Origin: Algibacter miyuki
GTDB taxonomy: Bacteria; Bacteroidota; Bacteroidia; Flavobacteriales; Flavobacteriaceae
Direction: 5' to 3'
DNA: 64,000 nt
Assembly: GCF_030409805.1 (NCBI RefSeq)
Contig: NZ_JAUFQP010000007.1
Location: 744,001 to 808,000 of the forward strand
This document shows, piece by piece, positions 45,856-53,547 of the stretch. Made by a program: the position numbers and the translations under genes. Position 1 is the stretch's first letter; the number at the start of each line of letters is the position of its first letter. The notes beneath the pieces were generated by a model. It was not told the DNA's origin. It saw nothing but the letters and a program-made list of their open reading frames with translations, and ran no database searches.

Positions 45856-45982
45856 TTCAATAATTATTTAAATTAATAAATAGGGTTTTTGTTTAATAGA
45901 TGCGCATTTTATTAAAAGGTTGCGTAATAAACAGGCATTAATTTTTAGTTTGAAATGTGTTAGCAGTTGTACGTTTTTAAGC

Positions 45983-46012
45983 AAAAAAAAATCCCGAATA
46001 TATCGGGATTTT
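45983..46012 (-). terminator. Rho-independent terminator after recA
   Basis: On minus: AAATCCCGA / TCGGGATTT (46003-46011 with 45989-45997), followed by a T-run. Confidence 0.9.
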
Positions 46013-46037
46013 AATGTTTTCAGTAAAAAAGTGTTCC

Positions 46038-47045
46038 TTATTTCAGGTTTTCTTTAATAGCGACTTTTATTTTTTGTTCTAACTCGTCAAAAAGCTCTGG
46101 ATTGTCTTTTATAATAGCTTTTACGGCATCTCTACCTTGTCCTAATTTGGTTTCATCATAACTAAACCAAGAACCGCTTTTCTTTACAATTTCGTATTCT
46201 ACAGCAACATCAAGAATTTCACCAACTTTACTTACGCCTTCACCGTACATAATATCGAATTCGGCCATTTTAAATGGTGGAGCAACTTTATTTTTTACAA
46301 CTTTTACTCTGGTTTTGTTACCTAAAACATCGCCATTGCTATTCTTAATTTGTGTTGAACGACGAATATCTAAACGTACAGAAGCATAGAATTTTAATGC
46401 GTTACCACCTGTTGTTGTTTCTGGGTTACCGAACATAACACCAATTTTTTCACGTAATTGGTTAATGAAAATTACAGTACAATTTGTTTTACTAATAGAT
46501 CCTGTAAGTTTACGTAAGGCTTGCGACATTAAACGGGCGTGTAATCCCATTTTAGAATCTCCCATTTCACCTTCAATTTCACTTTTAGGTGTTAATGCAG
46601 CAACAGAATCGATTACTACAATATCAATAGCGCCAGAACGAATTAAGTTATCGGCAATTTCTAATGCTTGCTCACCATTATCTGGTTGAGAAATAATTAA
46701 ATTATCAATATCTACACCTAATTTTTCAGCATAAAAACGATCGAAAGCGTGCTCTGCATCAATAAAAGCAGCAATTCCGCCTGCTTTTTGAGCTTCGGCA
46801 ATAGCGTGTAACGTTAATGTGGTTTTACCCGACGATTCTGGTCCGTATATTTCAATAACACGGCCTCGTGGATATCCACCAACGCCTAATGCGATATCTA
46901 AGCCTAAAGAACCTGAAGGAATAGCTTCAACGTCTTGAATAGCGGCATCGCTCATTTTCATTACCGTACCTTTTCCGTAGGCTTTGTCTAGTTTATCTAA
47001 AGTAAGTTTTAGGGCTTTTAATTTCGCTTCTTTTTCGCTGCTCAT
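46038..47045 (-). CDS. recA: Recombinase RecA
   Basis: 335 residues from the ATG at 47043-47045 ([33 protein letters not shown]); a longer frame is not conserved. Walker [10 protein letters not shown], Walker B region [12 protein letters not shown]1 [53 protein letters not shown] cover L2. RecA forms filaments for homologous recombination and SOS. The retron lies on the other side of its promoter region, divergently. Confidence 0.97.
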   Translation of the reverse strand: MSSEKEAKLKALKLTLDKLDKAYGKGTVMKMSDAAIQDVEAIPSGSLGLDIALGVGGYPRGRVIEIYGPESSGKTTLTLHAIAEAQKAGGIAAFIDAEHAFDRFYAEKLGVDIDNLIISQPDNGEQALEIADNLIRSGAIDIVVIDSVAALTPKSEIEGEMGDSKMGLHARLMSQALRKLTGSISKTNCTVIFINQLREKIGVMFGNPETTTGGNALKFYASVRLDIRRSTQIKNSNGDVLGNKTRVKVVKNKVAPPFKMAEFDIMYGEGVSKVGEILDVAVEYEIVKKSGSWFSYDETKLGQGRDAVKAIIKDNPELFDELEQKIKVAIKENLK

Positions 47046-47590
47046 TATATATTTTTTTTCTGAAGATTTGTCTGCTAAAATACTACATCTTTTGGGAGAA
47101 CACAATAATAGTTTTCAACATAATTTAGATTGTAATAGGGTTGATTTATTGGTTTTTGGAAGAAAATGAAACTATTTACGCAACCTTTTAGTTTGTTTTG
47201 CATCTATTAAATGAAAAAGGGAAAATTGTTTGCTGTGAAATTTAACAAACGAGCACTTGATAACGACTAGCTCAAACTATTTTAATAGCACTTAGATATT
47301 TATTATTTAGGTGCTTTTTTTATGCGGTTTATTGGTTGTAGGAAAATTTGATGTTGTAAGTGAGTTAGGGGTTTTAAAAAAAGCATATATTTATAAAGTT
47401 AAATAAGTATATGGATGGGATTTATCTAGAAAAAGTAAGCTTATCCCTCCTTTTTAATTTATTATAGACGAATTATTAATCCATATAATTAAGTTGGCAA
47501 CAAGCTGAAAAAACACTTTCGGCACATTTAAAATTTTCCTTAAACACATCAAAATGTAATATTATTTAACTCACAGTTAATTTTTTTACG
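47046..47590. other. 545-bp intergenic region between recA and the retron
   Basis: Holds the recA promoter region (no clear TAnnTTTG found on minus) and a plus-strand terminator at 47287. The stretch 47320-47590 is very AT-rich with no reading frame or strong hairpin seen by eye. Confidence 0.5.
47287..47321 (+). terminator. Orphan terminator hairpin upstream of the retron
   Basis: AGCACTTA (47287-47294) pairs with TAGGTGCT (47308-47315, one wobble), followed by a run of T. No gene on plus ends near it. An earlier AGCACTT (around 47252) could pair with the same right arm. Confidence 0.6.
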
Positions 47591-47597
47591 TTTTTTC

Positions 47598-47628
47598 TTG
47601 TGTAATTGAATTATCCATTCTATATTTG
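47598..47628 (+). promoter_or_regulatory. Retron promoter
   Basis: TTG (47598-47600), 20 bases, then TATATTTG (47621-47628), an exact TAnnTTTG. Transcription would start about 47635, some 30 bases before the candidate a1 repeat. Confidence 0.75.
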
Positions 47629-47663
47629 CATCATAGTTCTTTGAAAGAGTTTTGAAAATTGAA

Positions 47664-47919
47664 GTAATTAAATTCAAAAACAATTAAAGTGTATTAAGTT
47701 ACACAACCAATTATGGTTCTATTGGCGACAGCACATCCAGTCACACGCGTTAACGCTATTGATGAAATGTTATAAACTGATTTAGGCAACCCCTAAAAAC
47801 GTTAGAAGTCATATTCTGAAAAGAGTAATACCAATAACTGCTATTCTATTAAATCTTTTAATAAAGGCAAGAATAATTTTGGGGTGATAATGTGGGCAAC
47901 GCATATTGAATTTAATTAC
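47664..47919 (+). ncRNA. Candidate retron msr-msd non-coding RNA
   Basis: A region without a reading frame just upstream of the retron genes. A perfect 14-bp inverted repeat, GTAATTAAATTCAA (47664-47677) with TTGAATTTAATTAC (47906-47919), would be a1/a2. Inside, in order: hairpin GTGTA/TACAC (47689-47704), hairpin CCAAT/ATTGG (47707-47725), both msr-like. Then comes a nested msd-like fold: GCGTT/AACGC (47747/47898), ACCCC/GGGGT with AAAA/TTTT (47789-47798 with 47877-47885), ATTC/GAAT and TATTAAA/TTTAATA with loop TCT (47847-47863). Length about 256 nt fits retron ncRNAs. The branching G and DNA ends cannot be placed by eye. Confidence 0.72.
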
Positions 47920-47975
47920 GAGCGTATTGTAAATAGGCAAGGGACAATTCCGTCTCTAATTAAATCTATTAAATT

Positions 47976-48221
47976 ATGCGTAGAAGCACAGATTATCAAA
48001 ACATCGATAGCCTTATATTGAATATAAGGGCTATCCTTTCCGAGGACCGTTGTTCATTATCGGAAGAAGAAAAAGTTCAATTAAATAACACTATTAGTTA
48101 TTTAGAAAACTCTAAAAAAGTAGACGTTGAAAAACCTATTGATTGGAGTATTGTTTTTAAAGCAGTTGAAATACTTTTAAAGGTATTTACCAACCTTGAA
48201 AACTTGAATGATTTTTTTTAA
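47976..48221 (+). CDS. Small retron-associated protein of unknown function
   Basis: 81 residues, MRRSTDYQNIDSLILNIRAIL at the start. The N-terminal half is predicted helical and charged. The C-terminal half (about 54-76, IDWSIVFKAVEILLKVFTNLE) forms a hydrophobic or amphipathic helix that could meet a membrane. No known domain recognised. It sits between the msr-msd and the HTH gene with 34 bases to the next start, so it belongs to the retron transcript. It could be the toxic effector or a partner of it; there is no direct evidence. Confidence 0.65.
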   Translation: MRRSTDYQNIDSLILNIRAILSEDRCSLSEEEKVQLNNTISYLENSKKVDVEKPIDWSIVFKAVEILLKVFTNLENLNDFF

Positions 48222-48255
48222 CTGACACCCCTTAATTTTTTTAAAATCAAATAAT

Positions 48256-48546
48256 ATGGACTTAGGACTTGCAATAAAATCGATTAGAAAACAAAAAGGT
48301 TTAAAACAAAACCAATTTGCTGAGCTTTGCGAAATTACACCTTCGTACTTATCGCAAATAGAGAATAACAATAAGGAACCTAATCTTTCTATTTTAAAGA
48401 TTATTTCTAATAACCTTGGAACACCATTACCAATTTTATTCTTTTTATCATTAGATAATGATGATATAAATCCAGAAAAAAAGGAAGCTTTTAAGATGAT
48501 TGCACCTTCTATAAAATCATTGGTTAATCAGTTTTTCGCTGTGTAA
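48256..48546 (+). CDS. XRE-family HTH protein of the retron
   Basis: 96 residues. A Cro/C1-type HTH at about 5-60: GLAIKSIRKQKGLKQNQFAELC, TPSYLSQIENNNKEPNLSIL. The C-terminal 35 residues are helical (PEKKEAFKMIAPSIKSLVNQFF) and may dimerise or bind the RT-msDNA complex. Its stop overlaps the RT ATG (TAATG). As part of a retron it may be antitoxin, repressor or effector; HTH proteins occur as retron partners in known classifications. Confidence 0.85.
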   Translation: MDLGLAIKSIRKQKGLKQNQFAELCEITPSYLSQIENNNKEPNLSILKIISNNLGTPLPILFFLSLDNDDINPEKKEAFKMIAPSIKSLVNQFFAV

Positions 48547-49406
48547 TGATTAAATCAACTAAGCATCTCGCCTATTCATTGCAAGTTGATTTCAAAGAAA
48601 TTCAATCCATAATACAAAATATAGATAATCATTATCGAGAAAAGATTGTCATAAAATTGGACAAGTTTGGAAAGCCAAAACTTGATAAAAATGGAATTCC
48701 CAAACAAAGAATTATAAATCCGAGTATTAATAGGCTTAAAGTAATTCAAAAAAGAATCCAAAAAAATATACTTTTAAAGATAGAATTACCGCCTTATGCA
48801 TTTGGTGCTGTTAAAGGAAAAGACAATGTCGATAATGCTAAACAGCATCAAGGAAAAAAATATAAATTCACAACTGATTTAAAAGATTTTTTTCCTTCTA
48901 TTACTAATAAAGCTGTTAATGAAATGTTCGTTAGCCAAGGTTTCTCTTATCAAGTTTCTGGTATTTTAACTAAACTCACTACATTCAAAGGAAAAATTCC
49001 ACAAGGAGCACCAACGTCATCTACGCTTGCCAATTTAGTTTTTATGAAAACTGGAGACGTTTTGTATGAATATGCTCAGCAACACAATATGACATTTACA
49101 TCTTTTGTTGACGATATGACTTTTTCATCTGCAAATGACTTTAAAGCAAAGCTTCCTGAAATATTAGAGATTATTACAGCTGAATATAAAATAAGCCACA
49201 AAAAGACCAATTACTCAAGAAACCCAAATATTACTGGATTGCATCCAATGAACAACCACTTAAAATTACCTAAGTCGTTTATGGATAAATTGGAATCAAC
49301 TGAAGAAAGAACACCTGAACAAAATGCAGGTTTATTAATGTATAAAGAGAAGATTTCAAAAGCTAATTACGGAAAAAAGCCAGTTGCCAACAAAGTACTG
49401 TGCTAA
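48546..49406 (+). CDS. Retron-type reverse transcriptase
   Basis: 286 residues, short for the family. Motifs in order: RIINPSINRLKVIQKRIQ (RT1, about 55-72), the retron X motif NAKQH (97-101, NAxxH form), TTDLKDFFPSI with catalytic D111, IPQGAPTSSTLANLVF (RT4, 151-166), FVDD at 187-190 (catalytic DD, Phe for Tyr), and ITGL (229-232), the VTG-like Y motif that contacts msr RNA. No maturase, endonuclease or DGR partners are present. It makes msDNA from the msr-msd RNA. The start is coupled to the HTH stop. Confidence 0.9.
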   Translation: MIKSTKHLAYSLQVDFKEIQSIIQNIDNHYREKIVIKLDKFGKPKLDKNGIPKQRIINPSINRLKVIQKRIQKNILLKIELPPYAFGAVKGKDNVDNAKQHQGKKYKFTTDLKDFFPSITNKAVNEMFVSQGFSYQVSGILTKLTTFKGKIPQGAPTSSTLANLVFMKTGDVLYEYAQQHNMTFTSFVDDMTFSSANDFKAKLPEILEIITAEYKISHKKTNYSRNPNITGLHPMNNHLKLPKSFMDKLESTEERTPEQNAGLLMYKEKISKANYGKKPVANKVLC

Positions 49407-49565
49407 AAAATAGGTGAAACTCACTAAATTACTCCAACAGTTATTATCGTAAATCAGACTTGACTTGTAATAACAATCGCTGGTTTTTCATTCTTTTTTC
49501 AGTAAAGGCTTTTCTTTTTTGGATAGGTAACGTTTATTGTAAGTTAATTTGTTTATAACTATCCA

Positions 49566-49687
49566 AGCCTCGGCAAACACTCGCGCTAGGGATTGAACGG
49601 TATGTTTGAAATCCTTTTTGTTTTTCCTTTAAAAACAAAAAGATTGAGTAGTGAAAGCCCGACCCTTTTCGGGTAGCGCCCAAAATA
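49566..49687 (+). repeat. Dispersed intergenic structured repeat, copy D
   Basis: CGCTAGGGATTGAACGG, ATCCTTTTTG pairing with CAAAAAGAT (49610-49642), GTGAAAGCCCGACCC, hairpin ACCC/GGGT (49662-49674) and CGCCCAAAAT. Directly downstream of the retron. Confidence 0.8.
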
Positions 49688-49721
49688 GTGTTGTTATACT
49701 GTTAAGTTATTTTGAAAATAT

Positions 49722-49729
49722 TATCTTTG
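49722..49729 (+). promoter_or_regulatory. -7 promoter element for trhO
   Basis: TATCTTTG matches TAnnTTTG, 42 bases before the ATG at 49771. No -33 TTG at the usual distance. Confidence 0.5.
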
Positions 49730-49770
49730 TGGCTTAAAATAATTTCTTAACCTTAAAAACTTAGTATAGC

Positions 49771-50847
49771 ATGCAACTGTACAACAAATTAAGCGCCGAA
49801 GAAAGAGCTGAATTAATTGACAACGCAGGAAAAAGTCGATTAACACTTTCTTTTTATCAGTATGCCAAAATTGGCAATCCACAAATTTTTAGAGATCATT
49901 TGTTTTTAACTTGGGACCCGATGGAGGTTTTAGGCAGAATTTACGTGGCCCACGAGGGTATTAACGGACAATTATCTTTACCAGCCGATCGATTTAACGA
50001 GTTTAAAGCGCATTTGGATACCATAGATTTTTTGAAAGATATTCGATTAAATATTGCCGTAGAGCAGGATAATAAGTCGTTTTTGAAGTTGAAAGTAAAA
50101 GTGCGTAACAAAATAGTTGCCGATGGTTTAAATGATGATACGTTTGATGTGCGTAATATTGGTGTGCATGTAGATGCTGGGAAATTTAATGATTTAATTG
50201 AAGATGAAAACACCGTTTTGGTGGATATGCGAAACCATTATGAGAGTGAAATTGGGCATTTTAAAAATGCTGTAACACCAGATGTGGATACGTTTAGAGA
50301 ATCTTTAGATATTATTGAAGACGATTTAAAAGCGCACAAAGAAGATAAAAATTTAGTGATGTATTGCACTGGCGGAATTCGTTGTGAAAAGGCGAGTGCG
50401 TATTTTAAGCATAAAGGATTTAAAAATGTTTTTCAGTTGGAAGGTGGTATTATTGAATACACGCGCCAAGTGAAGGAGGACAAGCTTGAGAACAAGTTTT
50501 TAGGTCAAAATTTTGTGTTTGATGAGCGACGTGCTGAGCGTATTAGCGACGATGTTATTGCAAATTGTCACCAATGCGGAACACCATTTGATGTACATAC
50601 AAACTGTGCTAACGAGGCTTGCCACTTGCTATTTATACAGTGTGATAATTGTAAAACGGAAATGGATAGTTGTTGTTCTACAGCTTGTAAAGAAATACAC
50701 GCTTTGCCTTACGAGGAACAAAAAGAACTTCGCAAAGGACAAGGAAATAGCAACGATATTTTCAAGAAAGGTCGTGCCGATCACTTACCGTATAAAAAGG
50801 ATTTACGCAACATTTTTGATGTTTTGAAACCTCAAAAAGAGGCGTAG
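49771..50847 (+). CDS. trhO: tRNA uridine(34) hydroxylase (rhodanese family)
   Basis: 358 residues. An N-terminal acylphosphatase-like domain is followed by a rhodanese domain (about 130-230) with catalytic cysteine in VMYCTGGIRCEKASAYFKHKGF. The C-terminal zinc-finger region has several CxxC pairs (CHQCGTPFDVHTNCANEAC, CDNCK). TrhO/YceA makes 5-hydroxyuridine at U34 of tRNA. Length is a little greater than the E. coli protein. Monocistronic, ending at a strong bidirectional terminator. Confidence 0.93.
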   Translation: MQLYNKLSAEERAELIDNAGKSRLTLSFYQYAKIGNPQIFRDHLFLTWDPMEVLGRIYVAHEGINGQLSLPADRFNEFKAHLDTIDFLKDIRLNIAVEQDNKSFLKLKVKVRNKIVADGLNDDTFDVRNIGVHVDAGKFNDLIEDENTVLVDMRNHYESEIGHFKNAVTPDVDTFRESLDIIEDDLKAHKEDKNLVMYCTGGIRCEKASAYFKHKGFKNVFQLEGGIIEYTRQVKEDKLENKFLGQNFVFDERRAERISDDVIANCHQCGTPFDVHTNCANEACHLLFIQCDNCKTEMDSCCSTACKEIHALPYEEQKELRKGQGNSNDIFKKGRADHLPYKKDLRNIFDVLKPQKEA

Positions 50848-50884
50848 TAAATGGTTTTACTTTGAAATATTAATTCTGAAATAG

Positions 50885-50915
50885 AAAAGCCGCTCTACAA
50901 TTAGAGCGGCTTTTT
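50885..50915. terminator. Bidirectional terminator between trhO and the carbonic anhydrase
   Basis: AAAAGCCGCTCTA / TAGAGCGGCTTTT (50885-50897 with 50902-50914), with T- and A-runs either side; serves both convergent units. Confidence 0.92.
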
Positions 50916-50942
50916 ATATTCTAAAATTTGATGTTTATGAAA

Positions 50943-51569
50943 TTAATCTAAGTGATAAATTTCCATGATATCTTTTAAGTATTTTTCGAAATCAATTTTT
51001 AAATCGATTAATTTTCCGGTGTGCACATCGAAAACCCAACCGTGAACTTTTAAACCCCTATCGCGGTAAGCCTTTTGTACTGCTGCGGTTTTTATCAAGT
51101 TTACACATTGTTCTTTTACGTTTAATTCTACTAAGCGATCGTATTTTTCTTCTTCGTCTGTAATAGCGTTAAGCTCATCTTTGTGTATGCGATAAACGTC
51201 GCGAATATTACGAAGCCAACCATTTAATACGCCTAAATCGGCAGATTGCATGGCTGCTTTTACGCCACCACAGGCATAATGACCACAAACCACAACGTGA
51301 TTTACTTTAAGGTGGGTTACGGCATACTCTACCACGCTCATAGCATTGAAATCAGTACCGGAAACCATGTTTGCAATATTACGATGTACAAAAACCTCAC
51401 CTGGACCTAAGCCCATTAAGTCTTCGGCTGTTACACGGCTATCACTGCAACCAATGTAGAGTAATTCTGGACTTTGCCCTTTTCCTAAGTCGTCAAAATA
51501 GGTTTCAGAAGTGGCTAATTGTCGCTTAATCCAAGCTTCATTATTTTTAAATACATTATCTAAATTCAT
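50943..51569 (-). CDS. can: Beta-carbonic anhydrase 1
   Basis: 208 residues of the beta class. Zinc ligands and partners: C41 with D43-x-R45 in CSDSRVTAED, H97 and C100 in GHYACGGV. No signal peptide, so cytoplasmic. It interconverts CO2 and bicarbonate and would supply bicarbonate to the SulP transporter and to carboxylases. It lies 48 bases after the first SulP gene and ends the cluster. Confidence 0.95.
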   Translation of the reverse strand: MNLDNVFKNNEAWIKRQLATSETYFDDLGKGQSPELLYIGCSDSRVTAEDLMGLGPGEVFVHRNIANMVSGTDFNAMSVVEYAVTHLKVNHVVVCGHYACGGVKAAMQSADLGVLNGWLRNIRDVYRIHKDELNAITDEEEKYDRLVELNVKEQCVNLIKTAAVQKAYRDRGLKVHGWVFDVHTGKLIDLKIDFEKYLKDIMEIYHLD

Positions 51570-51617
51570 TGGTAGTAGAAGTGTTGTTTTATTATTTTCA
51601 GCGGAAGCGAAAATAGG

Positions 51618-53480
51618 TTAATCTGTGTCTTTTAAGTTGTCCTTAACCCATTGGATACAGGATTTAAATGTTTTAAAAATGTGTTCGTTTGGTATAAAAT
51701 CTGGAATAATATCAATACGTTCCATCATGTATCTTGGCTGTTTTAGTAGGCCAACAAACAGGACTTCAATATTATTCTTTTTAAGTTCCTGAAGCATATC
51801 TTCCATAGCATATAAGCCGGACTGATCCATATATTGCATACGGCCAAGGCGTAAAATAACTGTTCGTGCTGTACTTGGAATTTGAAGTGATAAGGCTTGA
51901 AAGTCACTGGTAGAGCCAAAAAACAAAGGACCTTTAAGGTGTTTAATGAAAACTTGATCTTTTAAATCTTGAGGGAAACCAACTTCGTCGTCCCAGACTT
52001 CTTCTTTTAATGTTTTTACATCGGAACGTTCGGCGGTTAAATCACCAATTTTTTTCATGAACATTAAAGATGCAATAATAAGGCCAATACCAACAGCATA
52101 GATTAAATCCCAAAAAGTTGATAATACTAATACAACAAGCATAATTAATACTTCTGAACTTAGTTTTAAAGGGCCTAATTTGATGTCTTTTGGTAGACTA
52201 GGAATGGCTTTTAAACCTTTATAATCCATAACGCCAATACCAACGGTAACTAAAATACCCGCTAAAACTGCCGCAGGAATTTTGGAAGCTACAGGGCCAA
52301 GGGCTAACATAATCACTAAAAGCATGATACCGGCAATCATTCCAGAGAGTTTTGTTTTTCCACCTGCATTGATGTTTACAACGGTTCTAATGGTTGCGCC
52401 GGCTCCCGGAATGCCTCCAAAAATAGAACCGATAGAATTACCAATACCTTGGCCAATTAATTCTTTGTTTGGCTTGTGTTTGGTTTTTGTCATATTATCG
52501 GCAACTACGCTGGTAAGTAAAGAATCTATGGCACCCAATAAGGCTAAAGTTAAAGCTGTAAATATATACGGCGTTATACTTCCAATATTGAAATTGGTAA
52601 ATATTTCAAGATGCGGAATAGGGATACCGCCTGGGATTTCAGAAATTGGGCGGTAAGGTAATCCGAAGCCAAAAGCAACTCCAGAAACCACAATTAAGGC
52701 AACTAGTGTGCTTGGTATAGATTTGGTAATACGCTTAAAACCGTAAATAATAAATATAGTAGCAAGTGCTAAAGCAAATTCCAACCAATTGATGTTTTGT
52801 AAGGCACGTGGCATTACTTTTATGGCGCCAACGGTACCAGAAGCTTCTTTTGCGGCTAAGGTTTGAGACTCGTTTAATATTTGTTCTGGAGTAATGGCAT
52901 TGGCTTGTGTAATGGTTTCTTTGAAATTTTCAAGAACCAAAATGCCTTCGCCTGCTTCTTCTTTAAGAATATTTTCAAGAATAACTTCCTCGGCTAGAGG
53001 TTTGAATTGTTCAACAAATTCGGTGTCTTCTTTTGGATAGTATCCAATTGCAGGTAAAATTTGTGTTAGTAATATAATAACACCAATGGCCGTCATGAAG
53101 CCAGAAACTACAGGATAAGGGATGTATCTGATGTATTTTCCGAGTCCTAAAAGGCCTAAACCTACTTGCATTATTCCCGCTAATAAGAAAACGGTTAAAA
53201 TGGCTGGCATGGCTTTTTCTACGCTGCCATCGTTTGCTGCAACCATTCCTGCGATAATAACGATACTAACAGCGGTCATCGGGGCGGTTGGTCCAGAAAT
53301 TTGTGTACTAGTACCTCCAAAAAGTGCTGCGAAAAAACTAATAAATATTGCGCCATACAGGCCTGCTTCTGGGCCTAAACCTGACGACACTCCAAATGCT
53401 AGTGCAAGTGGTAGTGCAACAATTCCAGCGGTAATTCCTCCAAAGGCATCACCTTTAATGTTTGAAAATAGTTTCTTCAT
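51618..53480 (-). CDS. SulP-family anion transporter with STAS domain, copy 1
   Basis: 620 residues from the ATG at 53478-53480 (MKKLFSNIKGDAFGG). About 12-14 membrane segments (about 12-480) and a C-terminal STAS domain (about 500-615). The N-terminal signature GITAGIVALPLALAFGVSSGLGPEAGLYGA is typical. An inserted acidic loop near 160-220 breaks the membrane region. SulP proteins carry sulfate or bicarbonate. The flanking carbonic anhydrases favour bicarbonate, but sequence alone does not prove it. Confidence 0.9.
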   Translation of the reverse strand: MKKLFSNIKGDAFGGITAGIVALPLALAFGVSSGLGPEAGLYGAIFISFFAALFGGTSTQISGPTAPMTAVSIVIIAGMVAANDGSVEKAMPAILTVFLLAGIMQVGLGLLGLGKYIRYIPYPVVSGFMTAIGVIILLTQILPAIGYYPKEDTEFVEQFKPLAEEVILENILKEEAGEGILVLENFKETITQANAITPEQILNESQTLAAKEASGTVGAIKVMPRALQNINWLEFALALATIFIIYGFKRITKSIPSTLVALIVVSGVAFGFGLPYRPISEIPGGIPIPHLEIFTNFNIGSITPYIFTALTLALLGAIDSLLTSVVADNMTKTKHKPNKELIGQGIGNSIGSIFGGIPGAGATIRTVVNINAGGKTKLSGMIAGIMLLVIMLALGPVASKIPAAVLAGILVTVGIGVMDYKGLKAIPSLPKDIKLGPLKLSSEVLIMLVVLVLSTFWDLIYAVGIGLIIASLMFMKKIGDLTAERSDVKTLKEEVWDDEVGFPQDLKDQVFIKHLKGPLFFGSTSDFQALSLQIPSTARTVILRLGRMQYMDQSGLYAMEDMLQELKKNNIEVLFVGLLKQPRYMMERIDIIPDFIPNEHIFKTFKSCIQWVKDNLKDTD

Positions 53481-53547
53481 ATACAAATATTTAACTTTGC
53501 TCTAAGGTAGCTTAATTTTTAATATCGCAAAAAAGATATCCTTTTTT

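Larger units (their letters stand above)
49407..49770 (+). other. 364-bp gap after the retron
   Basis: The first 155 bases hold no feature seen by eye and no clear terminator after the RT gene. Then comes repeat copy D (49566-49687) and the trhO promoter. Confidence 0.55.

Noticed and set aside
47046-47105. Longer RecA with an upstream TTG/GTG start
   Set aside because: The added residues ([13 protein letters not shown]) are not typical of Rec[14 protein letters not shown] is the family start.
48546-49406. RT as a group II intron maturase or diversity-generating retroelement
   Set aside because: No maturase X/endonuclease region, no intron domains V/VI nearby, no template/variable repeat pair or accessory gene, while NAxxH and ITG motifs fit retrons.
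49407-49565. Possible extra small retron gene after the RT
   Set aside because: No open frame of meaningful length and no conserved-looking start was found in this stretch.
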